DNA from: Verrucomicrobiia bacterium
Lineage (GTDB): Bacteria > Verrucomicrobiota > Verrucomicrobiia > Limisphaerales > Pedosphaeraceae
Assembly: GCA_036268055.1 (NCBI GenBank)
Contig: DATAUW010000025.1
Location: forward strand, 1 to 57,854
Direction: 5' to 3'
Length of the DNA: 57,854 bases
Position 1 is the first letter of the stretch; every line of letters begins with the position of its first letter. This document shows positions 51,742 to 57,854 of this stretch, one piece after another. The notes beneath the pieces were generated by a model that had not been told where the DNA came from, did no database searches, and worked only from the letters and a program-made list of their open reading frames with translations. The translations under genes were made by a program, and so were the position numbers.

Positions 51742-52284
51742 ATGAACTTTCCTGTAGATGGGAAAAAGGCGACCCAAGCCGCCGCAAGGCTTATTGAAAA
51801 ATCCGGAGGCCCGATAGATTATCTTCGTCTCGTGAAATTGGCCTATTTGGCGGACCGGGAAGCGATTCAGACCCGCGGAATCCCCATAATCGGCGGCCAT
51901 TATTTTTCGATGCGCAAAGGTCCAACCATCAGTGAGGTGATGAATTTTGTTCAACAAAGAAATGCCCCGGAATGGAAAAGCACAATTTCCCCGCGGCATG
52001 GCAATGAGATTCGCCTGGAACGAACTCCAAAATCCGACGCTCTTTCCGAGTCGGAATTAAAAATCCTGGACGAAACGGTTTTGCGTCATCTCAACCGGAC
52101 GACTGACGAATTGGTTGAGTGGTGCCATAAGAATTGTTCCGAATATGAACACACTTCCGCTTACGAACGAAAACCCATTCACGTTGAATCGTTGTTAAAA
52201 GCCGCCAAGAAAAGTCCAAGGCAGATTCAAAAAATTGTTCGCGAGGCAGCTTCGTTGGAAAGACTGGAAGAACTTCTTGCCTGA
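51742..52284 (+). CDS. Panacea (SocA-like, DUF4065) antitoxin
   Basis: A 180-residue protein from ATG 51742 (MNFPVDGKKATQAAARLIEK); the frame opens upstream, but that part is not coding-like. Family features: IDYLRLVKLAYLADREAI, GGHYFSMRKGPTISEVMNFV and a C-terminal helical segment. Panacea domains are versatile antitoxins that bind and neutralise unrelated toxins, and also occur as phage-encoded GepA/SocA proteins. It is followed 2 bp later by a small protein that is a candidate toxin. The pair is A+T-richer than its surroundings. Confidence 0.85.
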   Translation: MNFPVDGKKATQAAARLIEKSGGPIDYLRLVKLAYLADREAIQTRGIPIIGGHYFSMRKGPTISEVMNFVQQRNAPEWKSTISPRHGNEIRLERTPKSDALSESELKILDETVLRHLNRTTDELVEWCHKNCSEYEHTSAYERKPIHVESLLKAAKKSPRQIQKIVREAASLERLEELLA

Positions 52285-52286
52285 TC

Positions 52287-52643
52287 GTGATTTCAAAAGG
52301 GAGCGCTTTCATTTGGGAAGGCCATGTCTGGTTCATATTGAGCGACCCCAAACGCCATTCCGGTCAGGTCCTTTGTGTAAATATCACAACCCTGGACGAA
52401 GAGTGTCCGGACGATGAATGTCTTCTCAATCCGTCTGATTATGGATGGATTAAACATGCCAGCGTGGCAGCATTTTCAAGAGCCAGAGTATTCAAACTGG
52501 TTAATCTGATTGAAGCCATTAACAAAGGATTGCTCAAGCAACCGGTGCCAAATTTAATTCCTCTGAAAACCATCCAAAAAATCATAATTTGTGCCAGGTG
52601 TTCGCGCGAACTTTCCGCTGACAAGAAAAAATTTCTGGATTAG
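52287..52643 (+). CDS. Candidate toxin partner of Panacea, possible PemK/MazF-like fold
   Basis: A 118-residue protein from GTG 52287. It begins with a WEGHVWFILSDPKRHSGQVL segment resembling the first strands of PemK/MazF SH3-like barrels (GD-x-W-x-V-x-x-DP). DECLLNPSDYGWIKHASVAA and ARVFKLVNLIEAI follow. The C-terminus has a CARC pair. The 2-bp spacing to the antitoxin indicates translational coupling in antitoxin-toxin order. The fold match is by eye; catalytic residues of MazF cannot be assigned with confidence. Confidence 0.6.
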   Translation: MISKGSAFIWEGHVWFILSDPKRHSGQVLCVNITTLDEECPDDECLLNPSDYGWIKHASVAAFSRARVFKLVNLIEAINKGLLKQPVPNLIPLKTIQKIIICARCSRELSADKKKFLD

Positions 52644-52750
52644 TCCCGTTATCGCTGAGATTCGTGACAAAATCCCTTTTCGAGATTACTCTCTGCCGTC
52701 TGTTTCAGAATATGTTGCTTCCCCGGCGCGAAGCGGTTTAATTTTTTACG

Positions 52751-53524
52751 ATGCTCGCTCGACGTGTCATTCCTTGTCTGGACGTCCATGACGGCCAGGT
52801 CACCCGCGGCGTCCAATTCGGCAAAGCCGAGGTGGGCGGTCTCCGCAACGTCGGCGATCCCGTCGAACTCGCCATGCGCTACAACGAACAGGGCGCCGAC
52901 GAAATGGTTTTCTTCGACATCACCGCCAGCGCCCAGGGCCGCGCCTCGATGATCAGCGTCATCGAACGCACCGCCGATGAATGTTTCATGCCGCTCACCG
53001 TCGGTGGCGGCATCCGCACCGTCGAGGACATGTATGCCATGCTCCGCGCGGGCGCGGACAAGATCAGCATCAATTCCTCCGCGCTCGCCACCCCCGATTT
53101 GATTCGCGCCGGCGCCGAAAAATTCGGCAGCCAATGTATCGTCGTCTCGATTGACGCCAAAAAAGTTTCGCCCGAACGCTGGGAAGTTTTCAGCCACGGC
53201 GGACGCAAAGCCACCGGCCTTGAAGCCGTGGATTGGGCGAAACGCGCGGTGGAATTGGGCGCGGGCGAAATCGTTTTGAACAGCATTGATGCCGACGGCA
53301 CGCGCGCGGGTTTCGATCTCGTCATCACGCGGCGCATCAGCCAATCCGTCGGCGTGCCCGTTGTAGCCAGCGGCGGCGCGGGAAATCTCGATCACATGGC
53401 CGACGTGTTGCTCGAAGGCCACGCCGACGCCGTGCTCGCCGCGAGCGTGTTTCATTACGGGACCTACACCGTCGGCGACGTGAAGAAATTCCTAGCGCAA
53501 AAAAATATTCCCGTCCGCCTGTAA
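52751..53524 (+). CDS. hisF: Imidazole glycerol phosphate synthase cyclase subunit
   Basis: A 257-residue (beta-alpha)8 enzyme of histidine biosynthesis, using ammonia from HisH to form IGP and AICAR from PRFAR. Catalytic D11 (PCLDVHDG) and D135 (VVSIDAKK) are present, as are phosphate-binding loops (VGGGIRT, ASGGAG). No other his genes are nearby. A possible -10 (TTTAAT, 52737-52742) sits 8 bp before the ATG, again suggesting a very short leader. Confidence 0.95.
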   Translation: MLARRVIPCLDVHDGQVTRGVQFGKAEVGGLRNVGDPVELAMRYNEQGADEMVFFDITASAQGRASMISVIERTADECFMPLTVGGGIRTVEDMYAMLRAGADKISINSSALATPDLIRAGAEKFGSQCIVVSIDAKKVSPERWEVFSHGGRKATGLEAVDWAKRAVELGAGEIVLNSIDADGTRAGFDLVITRRISQSVGVPVVASGGAGNLDHMADVLLEGHADAVLAASVFHYGTYTVGDVKKFLAQKNIPVRL

Positions 53525-53680
53525 CGCATTCGCCTCACCCGCGGCGGCGATCTAAAACCGCCGAAATTGCCGAACGTCTCTTCTCGCGCTCCTTCAATCA
53601 CCGCGAGATTTTTTTCTTTTCTGAATCCAAACCCGCACCTCGCCGCATCCCACCCACAGCAAACTCAACCCAACAAAACT

Positions 53681-54130
53681 ATGAACCAAAATTCTTTCGC
53701 GACTTTTCTGGTCGAAGGCGCACTGGCGCTCTCATTAGTAACGGCGGGCGCGCTCGCACTTGCTGTGCATGAATATCAAACCCTCAGCGCCCACGCGGAA
53801 CTCGATACGCAAGCCGAAGACCGCGCCATCGAGACGCTGCAATTTCAGCGCATGCTTCATTCGCTGAATGCCAATCACCCGGACGCAGTTCGACAAACCT
53901 TGAGCTTTCGCATCGCCGCGAATCTGGCGAACTTGCGCGACCACCCCGGCGGTGCTTCGGTGCGCGGCATGGCGAACCATCTGACGCATCGCATCCTCGA
54001 CGAAACCCGGGACCATCCTGAAATCTATTTCGCCGCCGAACCCGCTGTGCGCGCTGAAGAAATAAAAGCCTGGTTCGCGCTCGATTCCTTTCCTTTGCTG
54101 ACCCAAACCGCAACCGCAAAAAATAATTGA
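53681..54130 (+). CDS. Hypothetical protein with N-terminal membrane segment
   Basis: A 149-residue protein from ATG 53681. One TM/signal segment (FLVEGALALSLVTAGALALAV) is followed by a helical domain (AIETLQFQRMLHSLNANHPD, RIAANLANLRDHPGG). It lies 61 bp before the DUF6249 protein and the sigma factor gene, all on the plus strand, so it may belong to that regulon. The 156-bp gap before it contains only a ggcggcgatctaaaaccgcc hairpin. No family recognised. Confidence 0.65.
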   Translation: MNQNSFATFLVEGALALSLVTAGALALAVHEYQTLSAHAELDTQAEDRAIETLQFQRMLHSLNANHPDAVRQTLSFRIAANLANLRDHPGGASVRGMANHLTHRILDETRDHPEIYFAAEPAVRAEEIKAWFALDSFPLLTQTATAKNN

Positions 54131-54191
54131 ATCCAAAAAGACTGCTCAACGCCTCCCATTTATGCGACAAATGAATCCGCCCTTATCCATT

Positions 54192-54869
54192 ATGAAAACG
54201 ACTTGCCAACGACTGCTCGTTCTTCCCCTGCTTCTCGCGCTGACTGGCCCGCTCCGCGCCGAACCCGTTAACTCCGGCGGCACGGCCACCAACCCCACCG
54301 TCTTGAATGCGCCAGCGATGCCCACCCCGCCCACCCCTCCGGCGTTGCCAGAGAATTCCCCCGATTCCGACCACGTGCCCGTTTCCATCGGACCCAACGG
54401 CATCCATATCGGCGGGCCCTCGCCGGTGGATATAGGCATGTCGAATTTTCCCGGGACCGCTGGTCATAACGAAGAATTTTATTACGGTTTCGTTCTTCCA
54501 GTTTTGATCGTTGGAATCGTTTTTTTATTTTTAGCCTTTGTGATCGGCATGGTTCTTTATATGCGCTCCCGTCGCCACAAACTGCTCCACGAAACCATCC
54601 GTTCGATGATCGAAAAAGGCGTGCCCATCCCGCCGGAATTGCTGTCGTCCGGCGAGCGCAATGTCGCGCCGCGCACCCGGAGTGATCTGCGCACCGGATT
54701 GATGATGACCGGCGCCGGCATCGGATTATTGCTCTTCTATCACAACGCCAACAATCCCCCGATGGAGCGCGTCGGTTGGATTCCCATTTTGATCGGCGTC
54801 GCTTTTCTCATCACTTGGTTCATCGAGAAAAAGAACAAAAACAACCACGGCGGACCAACCATAAAATAG
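54192..54869 (+). CDS. DUF6249 membrane protein of the sigma-factor operon
   Basis: A 225-residue protein from ATG 54192. Signal peptide (LLVLPLLLALTGPLRA), a Pro-rich periplasmic stretch (~residues 30-90), then three TM segments (LPVLIVGIVFLFLAFVIGMV, LMMTGAGIGLLLFY, WIPILIGVAFLITWFI) around a short basic loop with HETIRSMIEKGVPIPPELL, as in DUF6249. Its stop codon is immediately followed by the sigma factor GTG, so translation is coupled. Confidence 0.78.
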   Translation: MKTTCQRLLVLPLLLALTGPLRAEPVNSGGTATNPTVLNAPAMPTPPTPPALPENSPDSDHVPVSIGPNGIHIGGPSPVDIGMSNFPGTAGHNEEFYYGFVLPVLIVGIVFLFLAFVIGMVLYMRSRRHKLLHETIRSMIEKGVPIPPELLSSGERNVAPRTRSDLRTGLMMTGAGIGLLLFYHNANNPPMERVGWIPILIGVAFLITWFIEKKNKNNHGGPTIK

Positions 54870-55421
54870 GTGTCCTTCTCCGATGCCGAACTCATCGCCC
54901 GCGTCCTTTCGCTCGAAGACCAGAATGCCTTCGGCGAATTGGTCCGGCGCTATCAATCGCCCGTGCGCGGTTTTCTCACCCGCATGGCGCGCGGCGACAG
55001 CCACCTCGCCGACGACCTCGCGCAGGAAACTTTTTTGAAGGCCTGGCAAAAACTAAAATCCTTTCGCGGCGAGGCGCGGTTCTCCACCTGGCTCTTCGGC
55101 ATCGCCTTCAACGAATTCCGCGGCGAGGCGCGCAAGCGCAAGGAACTCTCCCACGATCCCGCCGAATCCCCCCACGATCCCGCGCAACCTTCTCCCGCTG
55201 CGGGCAACAACCTGCGCCTCGATTTGACCGAAGCCATGAAAGTGCTAAATTCAGGCGAGCGCGCGGCGGTTATCCTGTGCTGCCAGAATGGGCTGTCGCA
55301 TGAAGAGGCCGCGCAGGTTTTGGAATGCCCGCTGGGCACGGTCAAGACCAACGTCCTGCGTGGGCGCGAAAAATTGCGCCGCCGCCTCGCTCTCGAATAT
55401 AAAGATTATGCCAACGCCTGA
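54870..55421 (+). CDS. ECF RNA polymerase sigma factor
   Basis: A 183-residue sigma70-family factor from GTG 54870. Region 2: DQNAFGELVRRYQSPVRGFL, then DDLAQETFLKAWQKL and FSTWLFGIAFNEF. Region 4: LNSGERAAVILCCQNGLSHE followed by EAAQVLECPLGTVKTNVLRG. It has no region 3, as in ECF sigmas. The upstream DUF6249 protein and the downstream membrane protein make a compact four-gene regulatory operon. Target promoters are unknown. Confidence 0.93.
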   Translation: MSFSDAELIARVLSLEDQNAFGELVRRYQSPVRGFLTRMARGDSHLADDLAQETFLKAWQKLKSFRGEARFSTWLFGIAFNEFRGEARKRKELSHDPAESPHDPAQPSPAAGNNLRLDLTEAMKVLNSGERAAVILCCQNGLSHEEAAQVLECPLGTVKTNVLRGREKLRRRLALEYKDYANA

Positions 55422-55743
55422 AACCAACGACCCGCTCGACGCATTCCTGCGCGAGCACGAAGGCTACATCGAGGACGCCGGCTTCACCGCGCGCGTCGTC
55501 GAATCGCTCCCGCGCAAACGCCGCCTTTCGCCGCGCACGATTATTTTGCTCAGCGCGATTGCCACCGGCTTTATCCTCGCCGGATTGTGGATGCTCCCCT
55601 TGCGGGAAATCATCACCGTGGACCGCCAGGGTGCGCTCTTGCTTCTGTTCACTACTCAGTCGCTGATGTTGCTCGCGGTCGCGTTGCTGATCGGCGCGTC
55701 GCTGCTGTGGAGTCTTTACGCCACCTTGAAGTGGGAAGATTAA
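55408..55743 (+). CDS. Putative anti-sigma / sigma-associated membrane protein
   Basis: A 111-residue protein from ATG 55408, overlapping the sigma gene by 14 bp. The soluble N-terminus (DPLDAFLREHEGYIEDAGFT) is followed by two TM helices (TIILLSAIATGFILAGLWML and LMLLAVALLIGASLLWSLY). Short membrane proteins directly after ECF sigma genes are usually anti-sigma factors, but no zinc motif (HxxxCxxC) is present. Confidence 0.75.
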   Translation: MPTPETNDPLDAFLREHEGYIEDAGFTARVVESLPRKRRLSPRTIILLSAIATGFILAGLWMLPLREIITVDRQGALLLLFTTQSLMLLAVALLIGASLLWSLYATLKWED

Positions 55744-56414
55744 GACTGTTTCCAGAACTCAATCGCGTGGCGAAATAGTTGCAACCCCTGATCCCCGAGT
55801 TCGGCATTCACCCCGAGCGAATTACTGATCCCATCCACGCAACTCCAAAACGCATCGTTCAAAATCGGCACCTTCCAAAACAGCAACACCAAAATGAACA
55901 AGCCGTAATTCGCCGCGGGCCGTAATGTGTTTTGCCATTCACCCGGAAGCCACGGCTCAATCGCGCCGAAGCCGTCCAGCGGCGGCACCGGAATCAGGTT
56001 GAAAAGGATCGCCATGATTTGCAGTTGCAGCACAAAAGCCATCGCATAAGTCGCCACCTGCCCGGGATAATGCGGCATCAAAAAAGCCCTCAATAAAATC
56101 GTGACCGCGAGCGCGAGCAATAGATTCATCGCCGGACCCGCGAGCGACACCGCCGTTTCCCACCAGCGCGAACGCAATAAATTTCGATTGATATAAACCG
56201 CGCCGCCCGGCAGCCCGATCCCGCCGATCACCATGAACAACATCGGCAGCAAAAAACTCGTCAACGGATGCGCGTAATGGATCGGGTTCATTTCGAGATA
56301 ACCCTTTTCCTCCACTGAAGTGTCCCCGCCGCGATACGCCACCCACGCATGACCGTATTCGTGCAGGCAAACGGAAAACACCCAGACCACCACCACCAGC
56401 AGGAAACAATACAT
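55740..56414 (-). CDS. Site-2 protease-family (M50) membrane protein
   Basis: From ATG 56414 (MYCFLLVVVVWVFSVCLHEY) a 224-residue intramembrane protease-like protein; the frame is open to 56621, so a longer N-terminus is possible. The zinc motif HEYGH sits in the first TM. The second metal/active-site motif is NLIPVPPLDGFGAIEPWL (NxxPxPPLDG). These match M50B rhomboid-independent proteases that act in regulated intramembrane proteolysis. Its stop overlaps the anti-sigma stop tail to tail; whether it cleaves that protein is speculation. Confidence 0.85.
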   Translation of the reverse strand: MYCFLLVVVVWVFSVCLHEYGHAWVAYRGGDTSVEEKGYLEMNPIHYAHPLTSFLLPMLFMVIGGIGLPGGAVYINRNLLRSRWWETAVSLAGPAMNLLLALAVTILLRAFLMPHYPGQVATYAMAFVLQLQIMAILFNLIPVPPLDGFGAIEPWLPGEWQNTLRPAANYGLFILVLLFWKVPILNDAFWSCVDGISNSLGVNAELGDQGLQLFRHAIEFWKQS

Positions 56415-56621
56415 GCCGCCAACTTGCCTGAAAATACGCCGCGAAAAAAGCGGGAAGTTCGAGTAAAATAAACCGAAATGTATTTCGTCTTTTGAATGCT
56501 TGCGAGTCTCCAATAAAACGAACTCGTTTGTTTCGCCCCACGAAACTCCGTTGATTTTAAATGACACGATTATAAACCAGTCGCTCCTAACGAAGCTCTG
56601 AAAGGCTTGCCCCCTCTTCAT

Positions 56622-56883
56622 TGCATCTTATCTTCGCCAACAAACCCAACTCGCCATTCGAATCATCTTGCGATTAGAAGAATCCAACGAATTTGAAGAA
56701 GTCTAGCGCGTGAGCAGAAACGAAGCTCCGCCAGGAGCGCCATGTTTATAATATCGAACGCTGGATACCCAAGCTCCGTAGGAGCGGCATGAAGAACTAG
56801 GGTCTTTCAGCGGGCTTTAACCGAAACCAGACGCGTTCGAATACATTTGTCTTTCATCAAAAATCGGAGACATTTCTCACGCA
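56622..56883. repeat. Intergenic gap with gctccgNaggagc hairpins (family C)
   Basis: Two related hairpins, gctccgccaggagc near 56725-56738 and gctccgtaggagc near 56771-56783, are each preceded by a (a)ag word. No gene is seen in this stretch. Confidence 0.6.
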
Positions 56884-57057
56884 ATGAAAGTAATCGAAAC
56901 CATCGCCACCGTTGATGATGAATTTTCCGAACAAGGCTGGACTAAAAACGCTGCGACTAGCCCTGCATTCGATTTTCTGAAAGACGAAGCGGAAGATATT
57001 TACACGCGCTCCGACGGCACACCATTCCGGCCACATCTTGCACTGCCCCCGAGGTAA
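56884..57057 (+). pseudogene. Short antitoxin-like reading frame, probably a remnant
   Basis: 57 codons from ATG 56884: MKVIETIATVDDEFSEQGW at the start and FDFLKDEAEDIYTRSDGTPF near the end. The two ends look like antitoxins of the type paired with MazF/RelE-like toxins, but the ~40 residues that usually lie between are missing. No toxin follows; family B repeats begin 10-20 bp after the stop. It may be an internally deleted antitoxin gene or a very short solitary antitoxin. Confidence 0.5.
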
Positions 57058-57063
57058 AGTCTG

Positions 57064-57203
57064 TGCACGCCGCCGCAATCCCGCAGGGACAACTGATATC
57101 CTAGCGCATGGTAGGGCTGCCCTGCCGCGCAGCCATCCGAAGTCCCGCAGGAACAACTGATAGCCTAGCGCATCGTAGGACTGCGCTGCCGCGTAGCCGT
57201 CCC
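57064..57203. repeat. Degenerate family B repeat units
   Basis: Partial units carry the tagcgcatggtagggctg word, a GC hairpin and GTCCCGCAGGGAC-like palindromes (with aggaac variants). They lead into the regular tandem array that follows. Confidence 0.75.
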
Positions 57204-57854
57204 AAGTCCCGCAGGGACAACTGATATCCTAGCGCATGGTAGGGCTGCCGCGCAGCCGTCCGAAGTCCCGCAGGGACGACCGAACTTAGCCCAGCCATTT
57301 ATGGCTGGGTTTTAGGTTGTATCCGATCAAGTCCCGCCAGGGACGAAAGAAATCGCCAATCCACCAAAGGCTCTCCCGCGTCAACGCACCCCGCCAACCG
57401 AACGTCCTCCGTCCCTCTCGCCCCACGCCGCGTGGGGAGAGAGCCGGAGAGAGGGGCCGTCTTATCTCAAATAACAAAGTCTAAATCACAACCTCCAAGT
57501 CCCGCAGGGACAACTGATATCCTAGCGCATGGTAGGGCTGCCGCGCAGCCGTCCGAAGTCCCGCAGGGACGACCCAACTTAGCCCAGCCATTTATGGCTG
57601 GGTTTGCATCCGTTACAAATCAAATCCCGCCAGCGACGAAAGAAATCGCCAATCCACCAAAGGCTCTCCCGCGTCAACGCACCCTGCCAACCGAACGTCC
57701 TCCGTCCCTCTCGCCCCACGCCGCGTGGGGAGAGAGCTGGAGAGAGGGGCCGTCTTATCTCAAATAACAAAGTCTAAATCACAACCTCCAAGTCCCGCAG
57801 GGACAACTGATATCCTAGCGCATGGTAGGGCTGCTGCGCAGCCGTCCGAAGTCC
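57204..57854. repeat. 293-bp tandem repeat array, truncated by window end
   Basis: Copy 1 spans 57204-57496, copy 2 spans 57497-57789, and a third begins at 57790. Copies differ by only scattered substitutions. Each unit holds family B hairpins (GTCCCGCAGGGAC, CCCAGCCAT-TT-ATGGCTGGG, GTCCCGCCAGGGAC) plus a CCCCACGC-CGCGTGGGG hairpin and flanking ccctctcg/agagaggg words. Minus-strand frames of 63 codons in each copy are repeat-encoded, not genes. Confidence 0.9.

Noticed and set aside
57286-57770. Two 63-codon minus-strand frames (57286-57477, 57579-57770) starting MLFEIRRPLSPALSPRG
   Set aside because: They are the same repeat unit translated twice; such frames are common artefacts of interspersed repeats.
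57204-57854. Possible CRISPR array
   Set aside because: The period is 293 bp with near-identical content throughout; there are no short repeats with unique spacers and no cas genes.
1-57854. tRNA or rRNA genes
   Set aside because: No cloverleaf with a T-loop GGTTCGAATC-type arm or rRNA segment was recognised in any gap; a tRNAscan run would be decisive.

Overview
The window looks like chromosomal DNA of a free-living Gram-negative bacterium of the phylum Verrucomicrobiota, probably a Pedosphaera/Limisphaerales-type lineage. This is an inference. It rests on a surface protein ending in a VPD-type (VPDSG-CTERM-like) sorting tail, outer-membrane and LPS functions (Kdo hydroxylase, heptosyltransferase-type GT9, Mla lipid transport, LpoB), high G+C coding DNA, frequent GTG/TTG starts with weak ribosome binding sites, and intergenic regions packed with short palindromic repeats. 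No rRNA, tRNA, prophage, transposase or CRISPR array was seen.

Layout. 1-7.8 kb: an AraC regulator divergent from a sugar module (L-galactose/L-fucose dehydrogenase-like aldo/keto reductase, RbsD/FucU mutarotase, zinc alcohol dehydrogenase, RbsB/RbsA/RbsC-type ABC importer). 8-10 kb: a VPD-CTERM surface protein with a clear terminator, and a Dus enzyme. 10-12.8 kb: an A+T-rich type II restriction-modification island with a controller (C) protein and a visible C-box. 12.8-17 kb: Kdo hydroxylase, a small membrane protein, a GT9 glycosyltransferase, a metallophosphoesterase and acylphosphatase. 17-30.5 kb: a long minus-strand MoxR/DUF58/BatA/VWA (Bat-like) cluster that also carries a solute-binding lipoprotein and an ABC permease fused in frame to an NHL-repeat domain with its own lipobox, but no ATPase. 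30.7-36 kb: FmdB zinc ribbon, XdhC, a TPR protein, an M50-like membrane protease, PtsN-like EIIA and argS. 36-40 kb: an Mla-type operon (exported WP-repeat protein, MlaE, MlaF, MlaD). 40-44 kb: a degenerate peptidase-MA-like protein, lysine 2,3-aminomutase and endonuclease III. 45-47.6 kb: a bufferin (BufA-BufB-BufC) copper/metal-buffering RiPP operon. 47.7-50.7 kb: a COG3014-YcfL-LpoB-YcfL lipoprotein operon. 51.7-52.6 kb: a Panacea-domain antitoxin with a candidate PemK/MazF-like partner. 52.7-56.4 kb: hisF, an ECF sigma/putative anti-sigma operon with a DUF6249 membrane protein, and a site-2-protease-like protein. 56.6-57.9 kb: an antitoxin-like remnant and a 293-bp tandem repeat array running off the end.

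The most striking features are the permease-NHL fusion inside the Bat-like cluster, the bufferin operon with a duplicated cysteine motif, the Panacea toxin-antitoxin candidate, and several families of interspersed hairpin repeats. One repeat family shows compensatory base changes between copies, and another has extended the xdhC reading frame.
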